NCBI GenBank assembly: GCA_019307645.1
Contig: JAFDJF010000033.1
Span: forward strand, 1-9,903
Reading direction: 5' to 3'
DNA: 9,903 nt
Origin: Deltaproteobacteria bacterium
Lineage (GTDB): Bacteria > Desulfobacterota > DSM-4660 > Desulfatiglandales > Desulfatiglandaceae
Shown here: positions 1 through 6,512 of the stretch, in pieces
Numbering within the stretch: position 1 is the first letter of the stretch
Layout of the letters: each line of letters starts with the position of its first letter
Notes under the pieces: model-generated
Told to the model about the DNA's origin: nothing
Databases searched by the model: none
The model's input: the letters and a program-made list of their open reading frames with translations, nothing else
Translations under genes and position numbers: made by a program

Positions 1-73
1 GCGGGGCCGTGGGGTTGACCTTGATTCTCGATTTATCGGGAAATGTTTTAAAACTGCCTCTCCCGTTTATCAA
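1..73 (-). CDS. Possible 5' end of a downstream gene, cut by the window edge
   Basis: On the minus strand a frame opens at a TTG (73-71) that overlaps the TGA stop of the DUF4390 gene (72-70) and stays open to the window edge, about 24 codons. The other two frames meet stops in this stretch or offer no start. The peptide is short, basic and uninformative. The overlapping stop and start would suit translational coupling. From family knowledge, DUF4390 genes are often followed by an NtrY-like sensor histidine kinase, so that is the natural guess, but nothing visible here identifies the product. There is no convincing Shine-Dalgarno and no ATG. The true start could lie outside the window. Confidence 0.2.
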   Translation of the reverse strand, partial: MINGRGSFKTFPDKSRIKVNPTAP

Positions 74-648
74 TATATAAAATCCACGGTGTACCAATCG
101 GTCTCAAAATCCCACAGGGAAAGGAAGAAAAAAACACTATGGAGTTTGAGCGGGAGTCTTATCTTGTCAAGTTCCGCCATCATTCGAACCTGGTAGCTTT
201 TACCCGTTTTAAGGTTTTCAAGTTCTGCCACTTTGAGTCCCCTGATCCTGGACATCAGTGTTTTGACCTCATCGAAATCCTGAACAAAGATCGTCTTATC
301 TCCCTTTTCAAACAATCTCACCATATAGACCTTTTTGAGGCTGTCATACTGAACATCATGGCTTACTTTGATAGCCGTAATTTTTTTATCCCACCAGAAA
401 GACCTGGTTTCATACACCCTGACAAAAAAGTTGAAAGTAGTCTTAATCCCGCTGTCTATGGCCTTTTTCATATCTTCCGTAAAGCAGTCAGCCACGTTGA
501 AATAAAGCAGTAGGAAGCTATCCGTATTGGTGACCTCAATATCTTTCAAAACTGCCTCGTCTGCAAAGGCAGGGATTACAAAAAGCAAAACCAGCAGACA
601 GCCAACCAGCGCAGTCTGTGCGGCGTTCTTTTTTGAAATGACACGCAT
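70..648 (-). CDS. DUF4390 domain-containing exported protein
   Basis: A 192-residue protein of unknown function that is probably secreted to the periplasm. It has a clear signal peptide: a Lys-containing N-terminus (residues 6-7), a hydrophobic core at about 12-26, and an AFA cleavage site with the mature chain starting near Asp30. The mature part is a beta-rich domain. Its C-terminus, with a Trp-Asp-Phe-Glu-Thr-Asp-Trp stretch near residues 179-185, matches my recollection of the DUF4390 family, whose members end in a similar W-x4-5-W pattern. The length is normal for the family. The ATG is preceded by a purine-rich GAAAGGAAAG about 2-10 nt upstream, supporting this start. In other proteobacteria the family sits beside NtrY/NtrX two-component genes, suggesting a role linked to envelope sensing, but no activity is known. 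It is transcribed divergently from the crotonase gene across a 209-bp gap. Confidence 0.75.
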   Translation of the reverse strand: MRVISKKNAAQTALVGCLLVLLFVIPAFADEAVLKDIEVTNTDSFLLLYFNVADCFTEDMKKAIDSGIKTTFNFFVRVYETRSFWWDKKITAIKVSHDVQYDSLKKVYMVRLFEKGDKTIFVQDFDEVKTLMSRIRGLKVAELENLKTGKSYQVRMMAELDKIRLPLKLHSVFFFLSLWDFETDWYTVDFIY

Positions 649-715
649 ATCTTTCCTTTCTCTACTGAGTTTTTACTCTATCAGAGCTCTAAAACATCAG
701 ATATTCTTGGCAGAT

Positions 716-744
716 ATAGTACTTGAGCGATTCGCGAAATGCAA
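716..744 (-). promoter_or_regulatory. Weak candidate promoter for the DUF4390 gene
   Basis: On the minus strand TTGCAT (744-739) is followed after 17 nt by TACTAT (721-716), about 70 nt before the start codon. Both boxes match the sigma-70 consensus only partly. A palindromic ATTCGCGAAT lies in the spacer (730-739) and could be an operator or chance. This is the best pair I could find in the gap, not a strong promoter. Confidence 0.28.
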
Positions 745-794
745 GCCATATACATTTTGAAATCATGGTTTAAAACTAAAAAAATGAGATTTCG

Positions 795-824
795 TTGACT
801 TTGTGCCATATGAATTATTATAAG
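795..824 (+). promoter_or_regulatory. Sigma-70-like promoter of the crotonase gene
   Basis: TTGACT (795-800) matches five of six -35 bases. TATAAG (819-824) matches five of six -10 bases with an 18-nt spacer; an overlapping TATTAT (816-821) gives a 15-nt spacer. Transcription would start near 830, leaving a leader of about 28 nt that holds the GAAAGGA ribosome-binding site (845-851), 6 nt before the ATG at 858. The flanking sequence is AT-rich, as expected for a promoter. Confidence 0.55.
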
Positions 825-857
825 CAATAGACAAACTTCAGTACGAAAGGAAAATAA

Positions 858-1658
858 ATGTCCGATCTGGTCACAATTTCAATCGAAAATGGTGTCGCTG
901 ACATCAGGCTCAATCGGCCTGACAAATACAATGCTCTCAGCCCGGAGATGTTTGAAGCTGTTGTGGCGGCAGGTGAATCGGTAGCAGCAAATCGATCTGT
1001 ACGTGCAGTGGTGCTTTCCGGGGAAGGAAAAGGCTTTTGTGCCGGACTGGATTTTGAAACATTCACTCAGGTCAAATCGGATGGAAAAGACGTGCTCGCG
1101 GAAAAAACAGATGGAAAAACATATCCCAACCCGTTTCAAAATGCAGCCTATGTATGGAAACAATTGCCCATCCCGGTAATCGCTGCGCTTCACGGGAGCG
1201 CCTTCGGCGGCGGCATGCAGATCGCACTGGGGGCCGACATTCGTCTGGCCGGCCCTGATACGCGTCTTTCAATAATGGAGGTCAAGTGGGGGCTTATACC
1301 GGACATGGCGGCTTCACAGACGCTTAGGGACCTGGTCCGTATTGATGTGGCAAAGGAATTGATTTTTACAGGCAGGATTATCGGCGCAGAAGAAGCCCAA
1401 CAACTGGGCCTGATTACGCACATCTGTGACGACCCCCACGCCGAGGCACTCAAAATGGCAAACGGGATTTCACAAAAATCGCCGGATGCAATTCTTGCGG
1501 GAAAGCGCCTGCTTGAGACAACCTGGCATGGAAATCCCGTGGATGCATTTAAGCTGGAAGAGGCACTTCAAATATCCCTGCTCGGCTCCCCGAATCAGGT
1601 TGAAGCGATGAAAGCCAATTTCGAAAAGCGGGCGCCGAATTTCCAGGACCCTGAGTAA
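858..1658 (+). CDS. Crotonase/enoyl-CoA hydratase family protein
   Basis: A 266-residue single-domain crotonase-fold enzyme acting on acyl-CoA thioesters in the cytoplasm. Typical features appear in order: NRPDKYNAL (19-27); the first oxyanion-hole segment GKGFCAGLDF (57-66); the second, HGSAFGGGMQ (112-121); then LSIMEVKWGLIPDM (137-150); and a C-terminal helical part to 266. Aligned with rat mitochondrial hydratase, catalytic Glu164 is kept as Glu141, but Glu144 is Gln121. Asp149 sits where dienoyl-CoA isomerases have their third acidic residue. It is therefore probably not a standard hydratase; an isomerase or another crotonase reaction is possible and the substrate is unknown. The start is supported by GAAAGGA 6 nt upstream. 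The gene stands alone, with its own promoter, and no other beta-oxidation gene adjoins it. Family assignment is firm; the reaction is not. Confidence 0.92.
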   Translation: MSDLVTISIENGVADIRLNRPDKYNALSPEMFEAVVAAGESVAANRSVRAVVLSGEGKGFCAGLDFETFTQVKSDGKDVLAEKTDGKTYPNPFQNAAYVWKQLPIPVIAALHGSAFGGGMQIALGADIRLAGPDTRLSIMEVKWGLIPDMAASQTLRDLVRIDVAKELIFTGRIIGAEEAQQLGLITHICDDPHAEALKMANGISQKSPDAILAGKRLLETTWHGNPVDAFKLEEALQISLLGSPNQVEAMKANFEKRAPNFQDPE

Positions 1659-1682
1659 AAAATCCGGGTCCGGAGGGCCCGG
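1657..1682 (-). terminator. Intrinsic terminator of the EF-G gene, overlapping the crotonase stop codon
   Basis: The inverted repeat CCGGGTCC (1664-1671) / GGGCCCGG (1675-1682) has a 3-nt loop and one G-T wobble. Read on the minus strand it is a GC-rich hairpin followed by A and then six T (1662-1657), the classic rho-independent form. It lies 67 nt downstream of the EF-G stop. The T-tract is the A-run that includes the last two bases of the crotonase TAA. On the plus strand no T-run follows the hairpin, so it should terminate mainly minus-strand transcripts. Confidence 0.82.
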
Positions 1683-1748
1683 CATTGGGCCTGGTTTGCA
1701 CTTTTTGAAAGGAATCGACTGAGAAATCAAAGCGGACCGACAAAGTTA

Positions 1749-3779
1749 TCAGGTTTTATCGTAGTGGCTGAATTGCATGGAGAAAGTACCCCTGCCCTGG
1801 GATACTGACCTGAGGGATGTGGAATAACCGAACATCCTTGAAAGAGGAACACTGGCTGTAACAACCTGGATCGTCCCTTTGGCGTCAAGCTGTTCGATCT
1901 TTCCCTGCCTGGCATTCAAATCGCTTATGACTTCACCCGTAAATTCTTCCGGAACCAGGATATCTGTCCTCATGATCGGTTCAAGAAGGATGGATTCAGC
2001 CTCCTGGCAGGCGTTTTTAAAGGCCATTGTTGAGGCCACTTTAAATGCCATCACATCAGACGTTTCCTTGATCTCAACATCCAGGAGGATTGTCTGCAGG
2101 TCAACCACCGGATAGCCCATCAGGACACCACTGGTTTCGGCTTCAGAAACCCCCTGTCGGATCGCATCCAGGAACTCTTGGGTGAGTTCAGGGCTGTCAC
2201 ACTGGTTGACAAAACGGTTTGATTTTCCTCTCGGCAAAGGTGATATCTCTATCTTGACTCCGGCAAAATGTTGCTGTCCGCTGATTTCCCTTTCAAACAC
2301 TTCCCTGTGTTCTATGGTTTTTGTCACTGTCTCACGATACACAACCTGGGGCTTGCCCTGGTTGGTGTCAACAGAGAACTCCCTCTTGATCCGATTGACC
2401 AGAATCTCCAGGTGCAGTTCGCCCATGCCCGAAATAACCGTCTGGCCTGTTTCTTCGTCGATCTTGAATTTAAATGTGGGATCTTCGTCCGTCAATTTGC
2501 CCAGGACATCCAAAAGCTTATCATGATTCTGGACGCTCTTTGGCTCTATCGCCATACTGATCACAGGATCACTAAATTGAATGGGTTCGAGCAGGATTGG
2601 GCTGTTTTCCGAGCACAGGGTATCCCCGGTCGTTGACAGCTTCAGACCCATGGCAGCAACAATATCGCCAGCTGAAGCTGTTTCAATGCGCTCTCTTTTG
2701 TTAGAGTGCATTTTCAGGAGTCGGGCGACCTTCTCTTTTACTTCCTTGCCCGAATTATAGACAGTATCCCCAACCTTGATTGTACCGGAATAAACCCGTA
2801 TGTAGGTCATTTTTCTTCCCTGATCCATCATTACCTTAAAGGCCAGGGCAGAAAAAGACCCCTTGGCATCGGACGGACGCGACTCTTCCTCCCCTGACTC
2901 TGGGAGCAGTCCCACAATCGGAGGAATATCAAGCGGAGAAGGAAGATAATCTACAATTCCATCCAGAAGGGGCTGAATGCCTTTGTTTCGTAATGCAGAA
3001 CCACAAAAGATCGGCACCAGTTCAAGCTCGCTTGTTGCTGTTCGTATGGCCTGTTTCAATTCACTGATTTCAATTTCCTCTTCAGACAGATACTTCTCCA
3101 TTATCATATCGTTCTTGTCAGCCAATGTTTCCAGAAGCAGATCCCGATAATGCGAAGCCTCTTCCATTAAATCCTCAGGGATGTCCTCTTCCCAGTACTC
3201 AGTGCCAAACATCTCATCTTCCCAAATGATGGCCTTCATCTTGATAAGATCAATAACCCCTTTAAAACTGTCCTCCACCCCCCAGGGCAACTGCAGGATA
3301 AGAGGGACTGCGCCGAGTCTATCCCTGATCATTTCCACAGCCCTGTAATAATCGGCCCCAATACGATCCAGTTTATTGATAAAGGCAATTTTAGGTACTT
3401 TATACCTGTCAGCCTGATGCCAGACGGTTTCAGATTGTGGTTCCACCCCCCCGACAGCACAGAAGATGCCTATGGCGCCGTCCAGCACACGAAGTGAGCG
3501 CTCCACTTCAATGGTGAAGTCCACATGCCCGGGGGTATCTATAATATTGATACTGTGCCCCCGCCAGTCGCAGGAAGTAACCGCAGAGGTGATTGTGATG
3601 CCCCTTTCTTTTTCTTCCAGCATCCAGTCCATGGTGGCTTCACCGTTGTGGACCTCACCCATTTTGTGAACGCGTCCCGTATAATAAAGAACCCGTTCCG
3701 TCACGGTTGTCTTTCCCGCATCAATATGGGCAATTATGCCTAAATTTCGAGTCTTGTTGAGTATCCGGGCTGGTGCCAT
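1749..3779 (-). CDS. fusA: Elongation factor G-like translational GTPase (divergent paralogue)
   Basis: A 676-residue ribosomal GTPase with the full EF-G domain order. G motifs: G1 AHIDAGKT (17-24), G2 RGITIT (59-64), G3 DTPGH (81-85), G4 NKLD (135-138), G5 GSAL (260-263). Domain II is about 305-400, domain III contains GMGELHLEI (451-459), domain IV is about 480-595, and domain V contains LLEPIM (598-603) and FGYSTSLRS (650-658). The GTPase core looks fully functional. Domain IV does not look canonical: the loop normally reading GGxGQY is SGQQHF (500-505), the GGxIPxEY segment is replaced by DSPELTQEF (528-536), and the tip motif HxVDSS is absent (571-577). The gene is not in a str operon with rpsL, rpsG or tuf. 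I infer a second EF-G, perhaps of the spirochaete/planctomycete/delta type, possibly specialised for translocation or recycling. AGGA lies 4 nt before the ATG. Confidence 0.93.
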   Translation of the reverse strand: MAPARILNKTRNLGIIAHIDAGKTTVTERVLYYTGRVHKMGEVHNGEATMDWMLEEKERGITITSAVTSCDWRGHSINIIDTPGHVDFTIEVERSLRVLDGAIGIFCAVGGVEPQSETVWHQADRYKVPKIAFINKLDRIGADYYRAVEMIRDRLGAVPLILQLPWGVEDSFKGVIDLIKMKAIIWEDEMFGTEYWEEDIPEDLMEEASHYRDLLLETLADKNDMIMEKYLSEEEIEISELKQAIRTATSELELVPIFCGSALRNKGIQPLLDGIVDYLPSPLDIPPIVGLLPESGEEESRPSDAKGSFSALAFKVMMDQGRKMTYIRVYSGTIKVGDTVYNSGKEVKEKVARLLKMHSNKRERIETASAGDIVAAMGLKLSTTGDTLCSENSPILLEPIQFSDPVISMAIEPKSVQNHDKLLDVLGKLTDEDPTFKFKIDEETGQTVISGMGELHLEILVNRIKREFSVDTNQGKPQVVYRETVTKTIEHREVFEREISGQQHFAGVKIEISPLPRGKSNRFVNQCDSPELTQEFLDAIRQGVSEAETSGVLMGYPVVDLQTILLDVEIKETSDVMAFKVASTMAFKNACQEAESILLEPIMRTDILVPEEFTGEVISDLNARQGKIEQLDAKGTIQVVTASVPLSRMFGYSTSLRSVSQGRGTFSMQFSHYDKT

Positions 3780-3850
3780 AAAATCCTGATCTCTTCACTG
3801 TCCTGTTATTCACGTTGCTCGTATGAATTCTTTTACTGAAACATTTGGAG

Positions 3851-3865
3851 GCGTGATTGACACGC
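3851..3865. promoter_or_regulatory. Small palindrome at the EF-G transcription start
   Basis: GCGTG (3851-3855) and CACGC (3861-3865) form a perfect 5-bp inverted repeat around ATTGA. It falls at about +1 to +15 of the predicted minus-strand EF-G promoter, where an operator or a leader hairpin would act. It is short and could be chance. Confidence 0.22.
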
Positions 3866-3871
3866 GGAGTA

Positions 3872-3900
3872 AATCTAGAGTATCCTGTAGCGCCTGTCAA
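3872..3900 (-). promoter_or_regulatory. Sigma-70-like promoter of the EF-G gene
   Basis: On the minus strand a perfect TTGACA (3900-3895) is followed after the optimal 17 nt by TAGATT (3877-3872), four of six -10 bases. Transcription would start near 3865, giving a leader of about 85 nt before the ATG at 3779. This is the best consensus promoter in the window. Confidence 0.65.
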
Positions 3901-3971
3901 GACAATAGACCTGCGCTAGTTACTCAGGGTTCGCGCAAAAATAACTTCACATTCTTGGCGCTCAGATTTAG

Positions 3972-4005
3972 GTTAGGTTTGCCCGCCTCCGGCGGGAAAC
4001 CTAAC
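3972..4005. repeat. Long hairpin-forming palindrome between the EF-G and glycosylase genes
   Basis: GTTAGGTTT then GCCCGCC (3972-3987) pairs with GGCGGG then AAACCTAAC (3991-4005) around a TCC loop, giving 15 bp with a single bulged G. No T-run follows on either strand, and the flanking genes diverge, so it is not a terminator. It resembles a dispersed REP-like palindrome. It lies about 47 nt upstream of the glycosylase start and may lie in its leader. Within this 272-bp gap I see only this, the shared repeat word at its right end, and the EF-G promoter region. Confidence 0.7.
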
Positions 4006-4020
4006 AACCTGAGTAGTTAT
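3998..4020 (+). repeat. Copy 1 of a dispersed intergenic word ending CCTGAGTAGTTA
   Basis: Positions 3998-4019 match 8847-8868 with two mismatches in 22 (a T/A and a C/T), including the identical 14-nt core AACCTGAGTAGTTA (4006-4019). A degenerate inverted copy, TAGTTACTCAGG, is at 3917-3928, so the hairpin at 3972-4005 lies between two inverted copies about 104 bp apart end to end. No coding role is seen. Confidence 0.6.
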
Positions 4021-4051
4021 CTGCATTTTATTCGAAAAGTGATCCAGTGGC

Positions 4052-4753
4052 ATGACTCAAAAGCATTATCTTAAAAGCTATTCAACAACCGGTCAAAGAC
4101 TGATGGAGATGTTCGATCTTTTGCTGGATCACTACGGCCCCCGAAACTGGTGGCCGGCAGACACGGAACTGGAAGTGATGATTGGCGCAGTTCTTACACA
4201 GAATACAAATTGGAAGAACGTAGAAAAAGCCATTGAAAATCTGAAGAAAAAGGGATTGATGTCTTTTGAAAGCCTCCATTTTATTACAGCCCCTGAACTG
4301 GCCCGGGAGATCAGGCCGGCAGGGTACTATAACATCAAGGCCAGACGATTGAAGAATCTGATCAGCTTTATTGCTGACAGCTATGACGGGAATCTGTCGG
4401 CGCTACTGGCGGATGAAATGCAAACCCTTAGACAGGGGCTTCTCTCCGTCAACGGGATCGGCCCTGAAACAGCGGACAGCATCCTCCTTTATGCAGCCAA
4501 ACGTCCCATCTTTGTCATCGATGCCTATACCCATCGCATTTTGTATCGACATGGCATGACAGAAGAACAGACAACCTATTACGAACTGCAGGAACTGTTC
4601 ACGGATAATCTTTCTGAAGACCCAACCCTCTTTAATGAATTTCACGCATTGATTGTTGAGACAGGAAAAGATTACTGCAGGAAAAAACCCTTGTGTGATA
4701 AATGCCCTTTAGATCAGTGGGGTCAAGCAGGCCATTTTCCTGATCCAGCCTGA
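4052..4753 (+). CDS. HhH-GPD DNA glycosylase (endonuclease III domain protein)
   Basis: A 233-residue base-excision repair protein of the endonuclease III superfamily, nearest in look to the COG2231 group. The N-terminal helical region includes IGAVLTQNTNW (44-54). The helix-hairpin-helix DNA-binding motif is VNGIGPETAD (133-142), and the catalytic Asp is D157 in FVIDAYTHR. The Lys that makes endonuclease III a bifunctional lyase is Glu139 here, 18 residues before the Asp exactly as in E. coli, so I infer a monofunctional glycosylase. Near the C-terminus, C209-x5-C215-x2-C218 recall the [4Fe-4S] ligands, but the fourth Cys is missing. The target base cannot be read from sequence; alkylated bases are one option, as in Helicobacter MagIII. 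The ATG at 4052 directly follows an in-frame stop (4040-4042) and has no clear ribosome-binding site. Met18 (4103) is the next in-frame Met start. Confidence 0.88.
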   Translation: MTQKHYLKSYSTTGQRLMEMFDLLLDHYGPRNWWPADTELEVMIGAVLTQNTNWKNVEKAIENLKKKGLMSFESLHFITAPELAREIRPAGYYNIKARRLKNLISFIADSYDGNLSALLADEMQTLRQGLLSVNGIGPETADSILLYAAKRPIFVIDAYTHRILYRHGMTEEQTTYYELQELFTDNLSEDPTLFNEFHALIVETGKDYCRKKPLCDKCPLDQWGQAGHFPDPA

Positions 4754-4807
4754 TTTCCCATTGATTTTTCGATTATCATTGGTTAAATCTTCAACTGCGA
4801 TAAAAAC

Positions 4808-4988
4808 AATCACGAAAATACGAAAGGATAAAAACACGAAATTTAAACCTCTCCCATGTCTCAAACCCTCCGCAAAGGGGCGTGCCTGAGACATCGTTTG
4901 AAGTTGACGCAATCCGTTTTTTCTTTGTGTCTTTGTGGCAATCATAGCAGTTCTTTTCGTGTTTTCGTCCTTTCGTGTTTTCGTGATT
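4808..4988. repeat. 181-bp MITE-like element with 34-bp terminal inverted repeats
   Basis: The left arm (4808-4841) and right arm (4955-4988) are inverted copies matching at 31 of 34 positions. The match stops abruptly at both ends of both arms. Each arm is itself built of four degenerate 8-nt units of the type CACGAAAA. The interior holds a second dyad, ATGTCTCA (4856-4863) / TGAGACAT (4887-4894), with a nested CCCT/AGGG stem, and an 8-nt direct repeat TCTTTGTG (4922-4929, 4930-4937). No transposase or reading frame of note is present, and no clear target duplication flanks it. Its right end lies 26 bp before the purB start codon, so purB transcription must start inside it or upstream of it. 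Such ACGAAA-rich repeats occur in many bacterial genomes. It fills most of the 261-bp gap; 4754-4807 shows nothing. Confidence 0.75.
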
Positions 4989-5014
4989 AATCTTTTCTGT
5001 AAAGGAGATACAAG

Positions 5015-6307
5015 ATGATCAGCCGATATACCCGCCCTGAAATGGGCCTCATCTGGGAACTTGAAAACAGATATGCCAAATGGCTTGATGTGGAATTAGC
5101 GGCATGTGAGAGCATGGCTGAGGAAGGCTTGATTCCCATGGAAGCCCTGAAAACCATCAAAAAGAAGGCCGGCTTTTCTGTGAAGCGCATCCTTGAGATA
5201 GAAGAAGAGACCAAACACGATGTTATCGCATTTTTGACAAATATAGAGGAACACGTGGGGCCTGATTCGCGGTATGTCCACCTGGGTCTGACATCTTCGG
5301 ATATCCTGGACACGAGTTTCGCTCTTCTCCTGAAAGAGGCCATGGATATGATCATCCGGGATGTAAAAAACTTTCTGGCGGTTATCAAACGCAGGGCCTT
5401 CGAGCACAAACATACGGTGATGATCGGTCGTTCCCATGGCATCCATGCAGAGCCCATAACATTCGGACTGAAACTGGCTGTCTGGTATTCTGAGATGACT
5501 CGAAACCTGAAACGACTGGAAGAAGCACAGGATGTCATCAGCTATGGTAAGTTGTCCGGTGCAGTGGGTACTTTTGCCAATATCTCTCCGAAAATTGAGG
5601 CCGGCACCATGAAGAAACTTGGCCTCCGGCCCGCACAGATATCCACCCAGATCATTCAGCGAGATCGCCATGCCCAGTATTTCACAAGCCTTGCCATCCT
5701 TGCCGGAACATTGGAAAAAATCGCTGTTGAAATAAGGCATCTCCAGCGGACGGAAGTCCTGGAGGCGGAAGAGGCCTTTTCAAAGGGCCAGAAAGGCTCA
5801 TCGGCCATGCCCCACAAGAAAAACCCTGTCGGGAGCGAAAACATATCGGGCCTTGCCAGACTGGTGCGGTCCAATTGTCTGGCTGCCATGGAAAACATGC
5901 CCCTGTGGCATGAAAGGGACATCAGTCATTCTTCGGTGGAAAGGGTGATCGGGCCGGACAGTACAATCCTCACGGATTACATGCTTCACCGTATGACCGG
6001 AATAATAGACCGCCTGGTGGTCCATTCCGACCGGATGATTGAGAATCTCAACAAAATGAAGGGATTGACCTTTTCCCAGCAGATCCTCATGAAACTGGCG
6101 ACCAAGGGCCTTGAAAGGCAGGAAGCCTACGTCATGGTTCAGAGGAATGCCATGAAAGTCTGGGAAGAGGGCCTGGACTTCAAGGGCCTAATCCTGGCCG
6201 ATCAGGAGATTGGAAAACATCTGAATAAAAATGAAATTGAGGAGCTGTTCGACCTGGATTATCATCTGAAGTATGTGGATGAGATATTCGAAAGGGTCTT
6301 TAGCTAG
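5015..6307 (+). CDS. purB: Adenylosuccinate lyase
   Basis: A 430-residue cytosolic enzyme of the aspartase/fumarase superfamily. It makes fumarate twice in purine synthesis: SAICAR to AICAR, and adenylosuccinate to AMP. Conserved features: TKHDV (66-70) with the substrate-binding His68; LGLTSSD (90-96); RSHGIHAEP (139-147) with the general-acid His141; and the mobile signature loop GSSAMPHKKNP (261-271) carrying the catalytic Ser. A C-terminal helical domain follows. The length equals the Bacillus-type enzyme (about 430), shorter than the E. coli type. AAAGGAG 7 nt before the ATG is the strongest ribosome-binding site in the window and fixes the start. No other pur gene adjoins it. The nearest upstream sequence is the inverted-repeat element, so its promoter is unresolved. 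All key residues seen are intact. Confidence 0.97.
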   Translation: MISRYTRPEMGLIWELENRYAKWLDVELAACESMAEEGLIPMEALKTIKKKAGFSVKRILEIEEETKHDVIAFLTNIEEHVGPDSRYVHLGLTSSDILDTSFALLLKEAMDMIIRDVKNFLAVIKRRAFEHKHTVMIGRSHGIHAEPITFGLKLAVWYSEMTRNLKRLEEAQDVISYGKLSGAVGTFANISPKIEAGTMKKLGLRPAQISTQIIQRDRHAQYFTSLAILAGTLEKIAVEIRHLQRTEVLEAEEAFSKGQKGSSAMPHKKNPVGSENISGLARLVRSNCLAAMENMPLWHERDISHSSVERVIGPDSTILTDYMLHRMTGIIDRLVVHSDRMIENLNKMKGLTFSQQILMKLATKGLERQEAYVMVQRNAMKVWEEGLDFKGLILADQEIGKHLNKNEIEELFDLDYHLKYVDEIFERVFS

Positions 6308-6310
6308 CGC

Positions 6311-6338
6311 CCATCCGGAAATGAATGTTCCCGGATGG
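6311..6338. repeat. Hairpin just after purB
   Basis: CCATCCGG (6311-6318) pairs perfectly with CCGGATGG (6331-6338) across a 12-nt loop. It begins 4 nt after the purB stop. No T-run follows directly, though TTTTTT occurs at 6392-6397. It may block 3' decay of the purB mRNA or act as a weak terminator. Confidence 0.5.
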
Positions 6339-6373
6339 AGCAATCAGCCTTCAGCAATCAGGCATTAGGTTAA
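6339..6373 (+). repeat. Heptad-period array, AGCAATC type
   Basis: Five contiguous 7-nt units begin AG. The first four follow the AGCAATC/AGCCTTC pattern (units 1 and 3 are identical) and the later ones drift. The array follows directly on the hairpin at 6311-6338. It has no reading frame and no known function. Confidence 0.5.
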
Positions 6374-6398
6374 CCAATTGTTTTCTTGGCGTTTTTTC

Positions 6399-6433
6399 TA
6401 ACAGCTAACTCCTGACAGCTAATCGCTGTCATC
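6399..6433 (+). repeat. Heptad-period array, TAACAGC type
   Basis: Five contiguous 7-nt units: TAACAGC, TAACTCC, then TGACAGC, TAATCGC, TGTCATC. The first base is always T and the last always C. The last unit runs into the left arm of the AT-rich palindrome at 6430. Confidence 0.5.
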
Positions 6434-6454
6434 CATAAATTTCATTTATGGATG
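6430..6454. repeat. AT-rich 11-bp palindrome
   Basis: CATCCATAAAT (6430-6440) and ATTTATGGATG (6444-6454) are perfect inverted copies with a TTC loop, extendable by a G-T pair. No T-run follows on either strand, so it is not a standard terminator for either convergent gene (purB or the RNB gene). Confidence 0.6.
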
Positions 6455-6512
6455 GGAACTAACCAGCGCCCATCTTATAAATAAAACCAGACCGCCCACC
6501 GGCAAATTCTTT

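Larger units (their letters stand above)
6306..6474. repeat. 10-bp direct repeat bracketing a palindrome-rich segment
   Basis: AGCGCCCATC occurs at 6306-6315 and 6465-6474. The first copy starts inside the purB stop codon. The sequence between holds two hairpins and two heptad arrays. CCCATCC (6310-6316) can also pair with GGATGGG (6450-6456). The arrangement resembles a target duplication around an inserted segment, but 10 bp is short and there is no transposase. Confidence 0.35.

Noticed and set aside
139..513. Open frame of 124 codons on the plus strand
   Set aside because: It is antisense to the DUF4390 gene, with no start signals; the minus-strand product has a clean signal peptide and family match.
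4904..4932. TTGACG as the -35 box of a purB promoter
   Set aside because: No acceptable -10 box lies 16-18 nt downstream; the sequence there is T-rich GTGTCT.
4808..4988. Insertion sequence or riboswitch before purB
   Set aside because: There is no transposase, and no purine-riboswitch-like conserved loops or terminator/antiterminator before the purB ribosome-binding site.
4987..5538. Open frame of 183 codons on the minus strand
   Set aside because: It overlaps purB antisense and its Ser/Arg-rich sequence is what one expects from reading purB backwards.
5096..5740. Long open frame of 214 codons on the minus strand
   Set aside because: It is antisense to the intact purB gene, has no ribosome-binding site or recognisable domain, and its composition is that of a frame shadow.
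6311..6454. Intrinsic terminators for purB or the RNB gene
   Set aside because: Both hairpins here lack a T-run directly after the stem on either strand, so they are listed as repeats; CCAA/TTGG before TTTTTT (6392-6397) is too weak a stem to call.
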